The position numbers and the translations under genes are program-made. A DNA stretch of 64,000 bases from NCBI RefSeq assembly GCF_013416525.1, contig NZ_JACCEM010000001.1, positions 186,001 to 250,000 of the forward strand, in the 5' to 3' direction. Below are positions 37,369 to 47,485 of the stretch, piece by piece (position 1 is the stretch's first letter; each line of letters opens with the position of its first letter). Source of the DNA: Parapusillimonas granuli (GTDB lineage: Bacteria > Pseudomonadota > Gammaproteobacteria > Burkholderiales > Burkholderiaceae_B). Under the pieces are notes generated by a model. The model did not search any database. It was given only the letters and a program-made list of their open reading frames with translations, and was not told where the DNA came from.

Positions 37369-38262
37369 TCAAACGCGCTGCGACATGCGCGGGTCCAGGG
37401 CGTCGCGCAGCGCGTCGCCAAGCACGTTCACGCTGAGCACGGTCAGGGACAAGAGGATGCCGGGATACAGCACCAGCCCGGGCAGCAGCTGGAAGTAGGC
37501 GCGGCCTTCCGCCATGATGTTGCCCCACGACGAGACCTCGGGCGGCACGCCGGCGCCCAGAAAGCTCAGGATGGCCTCGGTCAGGATCGCGGAGGCGAAT
37601 ACATAAGTGCCCTGCACCAGCAAGGGCGCCAGCGTGTTGGGCATGAGATGGCGCCGCATCAGGGTGAAGGTCGGCGTGCCCAGGGACACGGCGGCCTCGA
37701 CATAGGGCTCGTTGCGCACGCTGAGGATCACGCTGCGCACCAGCCGCACCACCCTGGGGATTTCCGGCACCGTGATGGCCACCAGCACGGTCACCAGGCT
37801 GGCGCCGGACAGCGACACCAGCGCGATGGCCAGCAGGATGCCCGGAATGGCCATCAGGCCGTCCATCACGCGCATCACGATGGCGTCCATCCAGCGGAAG
37901 TACCCGGCCGCCAAGCCGATGGCCAGGCCGAGCGCGACGCTCAGCAGGGCCGCGCCCAGGCCCACGACCAGCGACACGCGGGCGCCGTACAGCACCCGGG
38001 AAAAGACGTCGCGGCCATAGGCGTCGGTGCCCAGCCAATAGTCGGGCGAAACGGGCTTGAGGCGCGCGGCCGGGTTCAGGGCGGTCGGGTCGACCGTATG
38101 CAGCCAGGGCGCGAAAACGGCCACCAGCACCAGGAGGACGAGAATGGCGATGGCCGTCATCACCGGCCAGCTCCGGATGGTGGTCCAGAAGACGGACCTG
38201 GGCTGCGCGGGCGGAGCGGATCCGATCGCGCCGTCAGGCGTGGCGGTAGTCGTGTTGCTCAT
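37369..38262 (-). CDS. Oligopeptide ABC transporter permease (DppC type)
   Basis: A 297-residue inner-membrane permease with about six helices. The N-terminal OppC_N region ends in YWLGTDAYGRDVFSRVLYGARVSL. The EAA coupling loop, read as EAAVSLGTPTFTLMRRHLMPNTLAPLLV, is near residues 205-232. It starts seven bases after the DppB-type gene stop and pairs with it. Confidence 0.93.
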   Translation of the reverse strand: MSNTTTATPDGAIGSAPPAQPRSVFWTTIRSWPVMTAIAILVLLVLVAVFAPWLHTVDPTALNPAARLKPVSPDYWLGTDAYGRDVFSRVLYGARVSLVVGLGAALLSVALGLAIGLAAGYFRWMDAIVMRVMDGLMAIPGILLAIALVSLSGASLVTVLVAITVPEIPRVVRLVRSVILSVRNEPYVEAAVSLGTPTFTLMRRHLMPNTLAPLLVQGTYVFASAILTEAILSFLGAGVPPEVSSWGNIMAEGRAYFQLLPGLVLYPGILLSLTVLSVNVLGDALRDALDPRMSQRV

Positions 38263-38269
38263 GGCGGCC

Positions 38270-39211
38270 TCAGTAGCGGATGCGGGGATCGAAGACGGTG
38301 TACAAGGCGTCCACGATCAGGTTGATGAATACATAGATGAAGGCGAACAGCAGGATCAAGGCTTGTATGACCGGATAGTCGCGCGCCAGCACGGCCTCGA
38401 CCACCAGCCGGCCCAGGCCCGGCAGGTTGAAGACGGATTCCGTCACGACCACGCCGCTGATGAGCATGGCGATGCCCACCCCGATGATGGTCACGATGGG
38501 CACCGCCGCGTTGCGCAAGGCATGCCCGAAGAGGACGCCGCCCTCGCGCAGCCCCTTGGCGCGCGCGGTGCGGATGAAGTCCTCTCCCATGACCTCGATG
38601 ATGCTGGTGCGCGTGATGCGCGCAATCAGCGCGACGTATATCGTGCTCAAGGCCAGCGTGGGCAGCGCGAGCGACTTCACGAAGGGCAGGAGCCCGGCGT
38701 CCAGGGGCTTGTAGCCCTGGACCGGGAACCAGCGCAGTTCGAGCGAGAAGAACAGGATCAGCACATAGGCGGTCACGAACACCGGTACGGAAAAGCCCAG
38801 CACCGAGCCCGCCATGACCATGCGGTCCAGCAGCCGGCCCTGGCGCCAGGCCGCCAGGATGCCCAGCGGCACCGCGATCAGCACGGAAAGCGTGATGGTG
38901 CTCAGGCACAGGGCCAGGGACGGCCCCATGCGCTGCGCGATCATTTCCGTGACCGGCACCCCCGACAGCAGCGAGGTGCCCAGGTCGCCCTGCAGCAGGC
39001 GCCAGATCCACATGAAGAACTGCGTGTAGAGCGGCTGGTCCAACCCCATCATCCGGCGTATTTCGCCCAGCTGCTCGGGAGTCGCCGAATCGCCGGCGAT
39101 GATCGCGGCCGGATCGCCCGGAGTAAGCCGCAGTATGGCGAAGACCACTGCCGCCACGACGGCCATTACGGGTATCGAAGCCGCCGCGCGCCGAAGGATA
39201 AAGTTAAACAT
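38270..39211 (-). CDS. Oligopeptide ABC transporter permease (DppB type)
   Basis: A 313-residue permease of about six helices. The N-terminal helix MFNFILRRAAASIPVMAVVAAVVFAILRLTPGDPA is typical of DppB/OppB. The EAA-like loop is RTARAKGLREGGVLFGHALRNAAVPIV. It begins 13 bases after the binding-protein gene and is followed within 7 bases by the DppC-type gene. Confidence 0.93.
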   Translation of the reverse strand: MFNFILRRAAASIPVMAVVAAVVFAILRLTPGDPAAIIAGDSATPEQLGEIRRMMGLDQPLYTQFFMWIWRLLQGDLGTSLLSGVPVTEMIAQRMGPSLALCLSTITLSVLIAVPLGILAAWRQGRLLDRMVMAGSVLGFSVPVFVTAYVLILFFSLELRWFPVQGYKPLDAGLLPFVKSLALPTLALSTIYVALIARITRTSIIEVMGEDFIRTARAKGLREGGVLFGHALRNAAVPIVTIIGVGIAMLISGVVVTESVFNLPGLGRLVVEAVLARDYPVIQALILLFAFIYVFINLIVDALYTVFDPRIRY

Positions 39212-39224
39212 CGCTCACCTGCTC

Positions 39225-40814
39225 TCAGCCAGCGGATTTCTTGATGTTCCAGAAAACCGGCACGGGGGACGGCATGACGCCGCTCAGCTTCTTGCTGAAC
39301 GCGGCGGGGACGAAGTACTGGCCCATCGGCAGCAGCACGCCTTCTTCAACGACCAGGGCCTGGATCTTGTGCGCCAGGTCCTTGCGCTGGGCCTCGTCGG
39401 TCGCCCGGGCGAATTCGAGGCGCAGCTTCTCGATCGCCGGCACGTCGGGCCAGCCGAACCAGGCCTTGGGCCCGTTGGCCACCACGCCGAAGGCGCGCAG
39501 GGGGTCGAGCGCCTCGATCATGGTGTTGTTGGTGGCGAAGATGTTCCAGCCGCCTTGCGAGGGCGGGGCCTGGACCGCGCGGCGGGTCACGACGGTCTGC
39601 CAGTCCATGGCCTGCATGTCGACTTTGAAGCCGGCCGCGCGCAAGGCCTGCGCGATGACGACGGGCTGGGAGTTCACGGAAGGCGTGTCGGTGGGCTGCA
39701 GGATGACGACCGGCGTGCCGTCGTAGCCGCCCTGCTTGAGCAGCTCTTTCGCCTTGTCGATATTGCCTTTCACGGAGATCTCTTCGGCCGCCTTGCTTTC
39801 ATAGGGCAGGCCGCAGCCGAACAGCGCGGGGCAGGTCTGGTAGTACTTCGGGTTGCCGATCTGCGCCTGCAGGATGCTTTCCTGGTTGACGGCGTACATG
39901 GCCGCCTGGCGGATGAGCTTGTTGTCGAAGGGCTTGTGCAGGTGGTTCATGCGCATCACGGTCTGGTAGCCCATGGGGTCGAGCACTTCCACCTTGATGC
40001 CGTCGTTGCTTTCGACGATGGGCGCCAGGTCGTAGGGCAGTTGCTCCAGGTAGTCGATTTCGCCATTGACCAGGGCGTTGACCGACGTCATGGCGTCCGG
40101 GGTGGCGATCCATTTCACCCGGTCGACGTAAACATGCTTGCCGCCGGCGGTGGCGCTGGGCGCCTCTTTGCGCGGAACATAGTCCTGGTTCTTTTCGTAC
40201 ACCACTTGCAGCCCGGGGCGAAACTCGGACTCGACCATCTTGAAGGGACCGGAACCGACGTATTCCTTGATGGCCTGTGTGGCGGGCGTTTCGGCGATCC
40301 GCTTGGGCATCATGAAAGGCGCGATGCCGCTGGGCTTGGCCAGGGCGCGCAGCACGAGGTCGCCGGGCTCGGAGAAGGACATCGTGAAGCTCTTGGCGTC
40401 CACCGCCTTCATCTCGGTCAGCATCTCGGCCATCATCTGGCCCATTTTGTCCTGTTGCGCCCAACGCTTGATGGAGGCCACGCAGTCGTCGGCCGTCACG
40501 GGCTGGCCGTCGTGCCATTTCAGGCCGTCGCGCAGCGTGAAGGTGTAGGTTTTCCCGTCATCGGACACCTTCCAGCCTTCCACCATCTGCGGCTGGATCT
40601 TGTTGTCGTGGTCGGTCGCCAGCAAGGTGTCGTAGATCATGTAGCCATGATTGCGCGTGATGTGCGCCGTGGTGATGATGGGATCGAGCACGCGCAGGCT
40701 GGAGTGCATCACGGCGGTAATCGTTTGGCCCTGCGCGGCGGTGGCCATCAGGGCCGCGCCGAGCGCGGTGGCGGCGAAAAACCGGCGGGTGGAAAAAAGC
40801 GACAAATTCGACAT
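39225..40814 (-). CDS. ABC transporter peptide-binding protein (DppA/OppA family, SBP_bac_5)
   Basis: A 529-residue periplasmic solute-binding protein. The signal peptide carries a twin-arginine-like STRRFFAATALGAALMATAA, so Tat export is possible. The mature part has the family segments DTLLATDHDNKIQPQMVEGW and TFTLRDGLKWHDGQPVTADD. The ATG at 40814 has GAGGAGA upstream. It is the first transporter gene, 77 bases after dsdA on the same strand. The substrate is probably a short peptide; the neighbourhood suggests D-amino acid content. Confidence 0.92.
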   Translation of the reverse strand: MSNLSLFSTRRFFAATALGAALMATAAQGQTITAVMHSSLRVLDPIITTAHITRNHGYMIYDTLLATDHDNKIQPQMVEGWKVSDDGKTYTFTLRDGLKWHDGQPVTADDCVASIKRWAQQDKMGQMMAEMLTEMKAVDAKSFTMSFSEPGDLVLRALAKPSGIAPFMMPKRIAETPATQAIKEYVGSGPFKMVESEFRPGLQVVYEKNQDYVPRKEAPSATAGGKHVYVDRVKWIATPDAMTSVNALVNGEIDYLEQLPYDLAPIVESNDGIKVEVLDPMGYQTVMRMNHLHKPFDNKLIRQAAMYAVNQESILQAQIGNPKYYQTCPALFGCGLPYESKAAEEISVKGNIDKAKELLKQGGYDGTPVVILQPTDTPSVNSQPVVIAQALRAAGFKVDMQAMDWQTVVTRRAVQAPPSQGGWNIFATNNTMIEALDPLRAFGVVANGPKAWFGWPDVPAIEKLRLEFARATDEAQRKDLAHKIQALVVEEGVLLPMGQYFVPAAFSKKLSGVMPSPVPVFWNIKKSAG

Positions 40815-40891
40815 GTGTCTCCTCACGTAGTCAAATGAACGCGCCAACTTCTGGCACGGTGAAAAAGAACGGGACTTGATGGCGGCGCACG

Positions 40892-42202
40892 CTACGAAGC
40901 TTCGCGCGCGCGCCTGCCCCGCTCCATGAATCGGTCGAACTCATCGTCCGGCACGAACAGGCCGCCCGTCGTCCAGACGATGTGGTTGGAATCGGCCATG
41001 CGATCCAGCAGGCCGCGCGAGCGCAAATAGCCCTGCCCGGCCGCGCTTTGCAGCAACATGCGCGGGCCGCTGAGGGCGGCCGCCGCCGAGGGCTCGACCC
41101 GCATGCCGGCCTGCTCGCGCAGCCAATGCAGGTCGGCGAACATGGAATCGTCCGAGGTGGTGATGATGCCGGACAGCAATGGGCGCATTTCCCGGATGGC
41201 GAGCTCGGACGCCGCCGGCACGGCCAGGCCGTCGGCTTCGGTTTTATTGTCCTGGCCCACGTCGTAGACTGTGATGCCGGGCGCGTCCGGATTCTGCATC
41301 CGCACCAGGAAGCAGGGCGAGGCCACCGGCTCGACGAAGAAACAATGCGCCGCGGCGCCGTACAGATGCTTGAGCCCGTAGGTGATGCCGGCGGGCGCGC
41401 CGCCCACCCCGCAAGGGATGTAGACGAACAGCGGATGCGCGGCGTCCACCGCCACGCCGAGCTCGCGCAGCTGGGCCTCCAGCCTGAAAGCGGCGACGCC
41501 GTACCCGGCGAACAAGGAAACCGACTGCTCGTCGTCGACGAAGTAACAGTGGGGATCGGCTCCGGCCTTGGCCCTGCCGGCGTCGACCGCCCGGGCGTAA
41601 TCCCCCTGGTGCTCGACCACTTGTACGCCGTTGCGGCGCAGGCGGTCCTTCTTCCATTGCTTGGCCTCGGCCGACATGTGCACGGTTGCGCGGAACCCCA
41701 GCGCGGACGAGATCAGGCCTATGCTCAGCCCCAGATTGCCGGTCGAGCCGACGCAGATTTCGTATTGGCTGAAAAGCGCGCGCGCCGCCGTCCCCGACAG
41801 AACGGTGTAGTCGCCCCCTTCGGACAGGATGCCGTGGCGGATCGCCAGGCCTTCGGCGAATTCCAGCACTTCGTGTATGCCGCCGCGGGCCTTGACGGAG
41901 CCCGCGATGGGCAAGGAGTGGTCGGCCTTGACCCAGCAGCGGCCGTGCGATGGCCCCGCGCCCTCCATGCCGCGCAGCGCCGGCAGCGGCGCCAGGTCGG
42001 ATTCGATCAGGCCCTGCCGGGATGCGAGCTCGGGAAACAGCGTCAGCAGCAAGGGCGCAAACCGGTCCAGGCGCGCCCGGGCCTGATGAATATGATTAAT
42101 AGTAATGGGCGAGGAAGCCGCAGGCGAATTCGCAGCCGGCGCGCCGGGATTCACCCACAATTGCTGCGTTGCATAATTTCGCCCAACATTCCGGGAACTC
42201 AT
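40892..42202 (-). CDS. dsdA: D-serine ammonia-lyase (D-serine dehydratase)
   Basis: A 436-residue PLP enzyme converting D-serine to pyruvate and ammonia. The PLP Lys lies in GSVKARGGIHEVLEF, and the phosphate loop is GSTGNLGLSIG. Further DsdA-like stretches are PCGVGGAPAGITYGLKHLYG and FFVEPVASPCFLVRM. The N-terminal 35 residues are Ser/Ala/Pro rich and poorly conserved in look. It is divergent from a LysR gene and heads a leftward run with a peptide transporter and an M81 peptidase. Confidence 0.93.
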   Translation of the reverse strand: MSSRNVGRNYATQQLWVNPGAPAANSPAASSPITINHIHQARARLDRFAPLLLTLFPELASRQGLIESDLAPLPALRGMEGAGPSHGRCWVKADHSLPIAGSVKARGGIHEVLEFAEGLAIRHGILSEGGDYTVLSGTAARALFSQYEICVGSTGNLGLSIGLISSALGFRATVHMSAEAKQWKKDRLRRNGVQVVEHQGDYARAVDAGRAKAGADPHCYFVDDEQSVSLFAGYGVAAFRLEAQLRELGVAVDAAHPLFVYIPCGVGGAPAGITYGLKHLYGAAAHCFFVEPVASPCFLVRMQNPDAPGITVYDVGQDNKTEADGLAVPAASELAIREMRPLLSGIITTSDDSMFADLHWLREQAGMRVEPSAAAALSGPRMLLQSAAGQGYLRSRGLLDRMADSNHIVWTTGGLFVPDDEFDRFMERGRRAREAS

Positions 42203-42297
42203 AGGTATTTACCCCAGTACTGCTTTTTTCTGATGGATCGATACCCTGCATTCTGTTTGATGGAGTAAATTGTGACAAACCATTTGTATTGAGCTTA

Positions 42298-42316
42298 TCA
42301 TTAGCATTACTAATGA
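42298..42316. promoter_or_regulatory. Inverted repeat overlapping the LysR gene start
   Basis: TCATTAG (42298-42304), CATTA, CTAATGA (42310-42316): a perfect 7-base inverted repeat that includes the likely ATG (42313-42315). It may be an autoregulatory operator for the LysR protein or an RNA hairpin covering the start codon. The spacer between dsdA and this gene is about 110 bases. Confidence 0.45.
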
Positions 42317-43311
42317 AAGAATATTTGTCTCCTTCCGTGCTGACCTGGCTGCGCTGTTTCGACGCCGCCGCCCGCCACAGCAATTTCACCAAGGCCGCCG
42401 CCGAACTCCACGTCACGCAAGGCTCCGTCAGCCAGCAGGTCAAAAAACTGGAAGAATGGCTGGATACGCCGCTCTTTCACCGGGCGGCGCGCAATCTGGC
42501 GCTGACGGAAGAAGGCGCCCGCCTGGCCGACGCCGTGAAGCAATCGTTCGAAAACCTGGGCCTGGCGCTGGCCGATCTGCGCCAAAGGCACCGCAGCCAC
42601 ATCACCAGCCTCAGCTGCTCGCCGTCCTTCGCGCTGATGTGGCTCACGCCGCGCATAGGCGGCCTGCTACGGGAAAACCCCGACCTGACCCTGCGCGTGC
42701 GCGGCGAATTCCATTCGCTCGACCGCTATCGCATGGAGCAGGAACAGATACAGGCCGCGATACGCTTCGATCCGGGCGGCTACGGCGACCTGCGCGCGGT
42801 GAGCTTTCTGGATGAATGGCTGATCCCCGTCGCCAGTCCCGGCTTTGTTGCGGCGCACCCGGAAATCACGGACGCGCGCCGCCTTCCGGCCGCCTTGATG
42901 CTGCACGACGCCATGCCGTGGGAAAACGCGCCCGAGCACGTCGAATGGAATACCTGGCTGGACGGGGCCGGCGTGCCGGCGCCCGCGGCGCATACCGGCC
43001 TGCAGTTCAATCTGTCCCAGCTTGCCCTGGCCGCCGCGCTGAGCGGCCAGGGCGTCGCCATGGGGCGCGCCGCGCTGGTGCTGGACGACCTGAAATCGGG
43101 CCGCCTGGCGCAGGTGTTTCCGCAAGTGGTGAAATCCAGGGCGTCTTATCAGTTCGTGACGCCGCGGCAAACCACCGCCCCGCTGATCCGCATCGGCGAT
43201 TGGCTGCAGGCCCAGGGCAGGCTTTTCCGGCAATCGCGCGACCAATGGCTGGAGGGCAAGGCCCTCAAGCCCGCAGCCGCTCGGCATGGAAGTCGACGTG
43301 GTCCTGGATGA
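42313..43311 (+). CDS. LysR family transcriptional regulator (DsdC-like)
   Basis: A 332-residue regulator. The HTH is at about residues 8-67 (LRCFDAAARHSNFTKAAAELHVTQGSVSQQVKKLE), followed by the LysR substrate-binding domain (about 92-300). The HTH style is GcvA/DsdC-like. Divergence from dsdA makes it the likely D-serine-responsive activator of the dsdA-peptide transporter cluster; this is inferred. A TTG at 42289 is an alternative in-frame start. The last 47 bases overlap the 3' end of the convergent fghA gene, and the tail (AAARHGSRRGPG) is probably a dispensable extension. Confidence 0.87.
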   Translation: MKEYLSPSVLTWLRCFDAAARHSNFTKAAAELHVTQGSVSQQVKKLEEWLDTPLFHRAARNLALTEEGARLADAVKQSFENLGLALADLRQRHRSHITSLSCSPSFALMWLTPRIGGLLRENPDLTLRVRGEFHSLDRYRMEQEQIQAAIRFDPGGYGDLRAVSFLDEWLIPVASPGFVAAHPEITDARRLPAALMLHDAMPWENAPEHVEWNTWLDGAGVPAPAAHTGLQFNLSQLALAAALSGQGVAMGRAALVLDDLKSGRLAQVFPQVVKSRASYQFVTPRQTTAPLIRIGDWLQAQGRLFRQSRDQWLEGKALKPAAARHGSRRGPG

Positions 43312-44122
43312 AGGTGGAAATGAAATAGTAGCTGTGATCGTAGCCTTCGTGGCGCCGGAGGACCAGCGGCTGCTGCGCCTGGGCGCAGGCCGCTTCGAAG
43401 GCCTTGGGGTTCAGCTGCTGCTCCAGGAAGCCGTCGGCCAGGCCTTGGTCGACCAATATGCCTTGCGGAAAAGGGCATTGCGATTGCTCCATCAGCAGGG
43501 ACGCATCGTAGCCGGCCCAGGCCTGGCGGTCGGGACCCAGGTAGGCCGAGAACGCTTTTTCGCCCCAGGGGCAGCGCGACGGCGCCGCGATGGGCGCGAA
43601 GGCGGACACCGACTTGAACTTGCCGGGGTGGCGCTGGGCGAGCACCAGCGCGCCGTGCCCGCCCATGGAATGCCCGAAGACGCCCACCCGCCCGGCATCG
43701 CCGGGCAGGGCGCTGGTGGCCAGGCCGTAGAGCTCGTCGGCCACATAGGTTTCCATGCGGTAGTGCTTGCTCCAGGGCGCCTGGGTGGCGTCCAGGTAGA
43801 AGCCCGCGCCGGTGCCGAAATCCCAGTCGTCGTCCTCGCCGGGCAGGCCGGCGCCGCGCGGACTGGTGTCGGGCGCGACGAGCATCAGGCCGTGCTGCGC
43901 GGCGTAGCGCTGCGCGCCGGCCTTGATCATGAAGGTTTCCTCGGTGCAGGTGAGCCCGGCCAGGAAGAACAGGACCGGAACCCTGCCGTCGGCCGCCTGG
44001 GGCGGCACGTAGGCCGAAAACCGCATGGGCAGGCCCACGGCCGTGGAATCATGGCGGTAGAAACGCTGCGCGCCGTCGAAACAGCGCTGTTCGCTGATGA
44101 GTTCCAGCTTATCCGATGACAT
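43265..44122 (-). CDS. fghA: S-formylglutathione hydrolase
   Basis: A 285-residue α/β-hydrolase (esterase D family) that releases formate from S-formylglutathione in formaldehyde detoxification. The nucleophile elbow is GHSMGGHGAL (about residues 148-157). Family segments are FFLAGLTCTEETFMIKAGAQRYAA, DTSPRGAGLPGEDDDWDFGTGAGFY and the catalytic His in EGYDHSYYFISTFI. The start at 44122 lies 23 bases after the adhC stop, forming a two-gene detoxification operon. Confidence 0.95.
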   Translation of the reverse strand: MSSDKLELISEQRCFDGAQRFYRHDSTAVGLPMRFSAYVPPQAADGRVPVLFFLAGLTCTEETFMIKAGAQRYAAQHGLMLVAPDTSPRGAGLPGEDDDWDFGTGAGFYLDATQAPWSKHYRMETYVADELYGLATSALPGDAGRVGVFGHSMGGHGALVLAQRHPGKFKSVSAFAPIAAPSRCPWGEKAFSAYLGPDRQAWAGYDASLLMEQSQCPFPQGILVDQGLADGFLEQQLNPKAFEAACAQAQQPLVLRRHEGYDHSYYFISTFIQDHVDFHAERLRA

Positions 44123-44145
44123 GTCGAACCTCCCGGGACAAAGAC

Positions 44146-45252
<1,107 letters not shown>

Positions 45253-45308
45253 ACCGTGCTCCTGATTGCTGATTGAACAGGGGGGATGTTAAACGATAAA
45301 CGGCGGCG

Positions 45309-46538
45309 TCAGTATTCCGAGGACTTTCCGGTGATCGCCACGCCGACCCGCAGCATGAAATAGGAAAACGCGTCTATCCAGCGGCCCACGCGCCCACGGC
45401 GCTGCAAGTCTTCCTCGCGCACCCGGCGCGAGTTCTGGCGCATTTCCAGCTCCAGCGCCTCGGTGAGCTCCCGGGCGAACGACGCATCCTGCACGTACAC
45501 ATTGCCCTCGCGCGCCAGCAGCAAGCTGAAGGGATCGAGGTTGGACGAACCGACCATGGAGCAACTGTCCATGACCGCCACCTTGGCGTGCAGATAGCTG
45601 GCCATGTATTCGTACAGCTCTATGCCGTCATCGATGAGCTTGCAGTACATATAGCGGCAGGCCCGGTACTGCAGGGGGTATTCGGACCGCCCCTGCAGCA
45701 GCAGCCGCACCCGCACGCCGCGGTGGGCGGCCTCTTCCAGGGCTTTGCGCAGGCGCCGGCCCGGAAAGAAATAGGCATTGGCGATCAGGATGTCGTGCCG
45801 GGCGCCGGCCAAGGTGGCAAGGTATACGTTCTCGATGGTCTGCCGGTACCGGACGTTGTCGCGCAGCAGGAAGGCGGCGCGCCTGCCGGGTTCGAACCGC
45901 GCCATGGGGCGCGCGACCCGCGCCCTGCGCCATTCGCCCCAGTTCCGCAGCCGCTGGTAGAAGGCCGCCCAGTCGTCCCGGCGCCGCCACGCCATGCGCA
46001 GCCACAGGGAACGCTGCGCCCGCGCGACGTCGGCCACGATGGGGCCTTCCAGCCTGACGGCGAAATCGAAGCGGGGACGCGGGCCGGCGCCGTCGTCCGG
46101 CACTTCTTCATAGTCGTCCAGGATGTTGATGCCGCCCACGAAGGCGATTTCGTTGTCCACCACCGCCGTCTTGCGGTGCAGGCGGCGCAGGCGCCTGGGG
46201 TCGACCCGCATGGCGCGCAGGCCCTGGGGCTCGGGCCGGTAGATGCGATACCGCGCGCCCATGTCGGCCAGCATGCCGGCGATGTCGCGCGCGTGGTCGG
46301 CGCTGCCGAAGCCGTCGATGACCACCCTGACCTTGATGCCGCGCTTGCACGCCTCGCTCAGGTGGTCGAGCACTTTCAGCCCCGTGCGATCGAGGCGGAA
46401 GATGTAGGTTTCCAGATGGACGCTGCGCCGGGCCTGGTCTATGGCGGCGCACAGCGACGGAAAGAATTCGCCGCCGTTGCGCAGCAAGTCTATCTTGTTG
46501 CCTTCACGCCAATTCAAGCGCTGGTCTTTGGGGGCCAT
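45309..46538 (-). CDS. clsB: Cardiolipin synthase ClsB (phospholipase D superfamily)
   Basis: A 409-residue membrane-associated phosphatidyltransferase making cardiolipin. Two HKD motifs are seen: HRKTAVVDNEIAFVGGINI (about residues 119-137) and HAKVAVMDSCSMVGSSNLDP (about 317-336). No N-terminal transmembrane helices are present, matching ClsB rather than ClsA. It follows the endonuclease/exonuclease/phosphatase gene by 63 bases, the pair also found linked in related bacteria and E. coli (ybhP-clsB). Confidence 0.92.
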   Translation of the reverse strand: MAPKDQRLNWREGNKIDLLRNGGEFFPSLCAAIDQARRSVHLETYIFRLDRTGLKVLDHLSEACKRGIKVRVVIDGFGSADHARDIAGMLADMGARYRIYRPEPQGLRAMRVDPRRLRRLHRKTAVVDNEIAFVGGINILDDYEEVPDDGAGPRPRFDFAVRLEGPIVADVARAQRSLWLRMAWRRRDDWAAFYQRLRNWGEWRRARVARPMARFEPGRRAAFLLRDNVRYRQTIENVYLATLAGARHDILIANAYFFPGRRLRKALEEAAHRGVRVRLLLQGRSEYPLQYRACRYMYCKLIDDGIELYEYMASYLHAKVAVMDSCSMVGSSNLDPFSLLLAREGNVYVQDASFARELTEALELEMRQNSRRVREEDLQRRGRVGRWIDAFSYFMLRVGVAITGKSSEY

Positions 46539-46601
46539 GCCTTCCCTTCCTTGCGGGCGCGCCCGGAACGGATCCGCACACGGAGCGGGCCGGACCCGCC
46601 A

Positions 46602-47459
46602 TCACGGGAGCTCCAGCTCCGCGAACAGCGGGGCGTGGTCGGAAATCTGCCGCCAGGGCGTGCCGTGCAGGACCCGGGCCTTGCGCACCGCGAAACCGCG
46701 CTGGTAGATACGGTCCAGGCGCAGCCATGGGAAGGCGGCGGGAAAGGTGCGCGGCGGGGGCGTCGCGCGGGCCGCGCCGTTGTTGCCGAGCTCGCGTATG
46801 CTTTGCGCCAGCTGTTCCGGCTTGGTGCCGTAGCGCAGCGTGTCGCGCAGCCGATTCACCTTGCCCAGCAGGCGCCGGGGCGCGTCGGAGTCCTGCGGCG
46901 CGATGGCAAAGACCTCGTACAGGCCCAGCTGCTGCACGAACAGCGGGGCGAGGCGGTTGTTCCAGTCGTTGAAGTCGCCGGCGATGAGCATGGGCTCTTC
47001 TTCCGGCACCAGGCGCTTGATGCGTTCCACCAGGGCCCCGACCTGCCGGGACCGCCCGCCGGCGAAAAGCCCCAGGTGCACGACCAGGCAATGCACAGGC
47101 ACGCCCTGGATTTCGATCACGGCATGCAGCAGGCCGCGCTGTTCCAGCTTGTGGTCGGAGATGTCCTGGTTTTCGTGCTGCAGTATGGGAAAGCGCGACA
47201 GCAGGGCATTGCCGTGATCCGTCAGCTGGCGCACGGCGTTGCAGCCGTAGCAGGCTTCCATGTCGAGCGCGGCGCTCAGGAATTCGTGCTGCGCATCCAG
47301 GCTCATGCGCTGCTCGTTGCGCCCCTGGACCTCCTGCAGGAACAGCAGGTCGGGGCGCAGTCCGTACAAGCCCAGCCGCAAGTCAGCCAACGATTCGCGG
47401 CTGCCCATGGCTGAACGGCCTTTGTGAATGTTGTAGCTTACGACCCGTATGACGGACAC
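46602..47459 (-). CDS. Endonuclease/exonuclease/phosphatase family protein (YbhP-like)
   Basis: A 285-residue protein starting at GTG with GGGAGGG upstream. Fold motifs are SYNIHKGRS (Asn), LFLQEVQG (metal Glu), VHLGLF (His), GDFNDWNN (Asp/Asn) and SDHAPLFAEL (C-terminal catalytic Asp-His). It belongs to the metal-dependent EEP family; whether it acts on nucleic acid or lipid phosphate is not known. Linkage to clsB suggests a membrane phospholipid role. Confidence 0.88.
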   Translation of the reverse strand: MSVIRVVSYNIHKGRSAMGSRESLADLRLGLYGLRPDLLFLQEVQGRNEQRMSLDAQHEFLSAALDMEACYGCNAVRQLTDHGNALLSRFPILQHENQDISDHKLEQRGLLHAVIEIQGVPVHCLVVHLGLFAGGRSRQVGALVERIKRLVPEEEPMLIAGDFNDWNNRLAPLFVQQLGLYEVFAIAPQDSDAPRRLLGKVNRLRDTLRYGTKPEQLAQSIRELGNNGAARATPPPRTFPAAFPWLRLDRIYQRGFAVRKARVLHGTPWRQISDHAPLFAELELP

Positions 47460-47485
47460 TGCGCCCTCCCTGCCTGCTTATCTAT

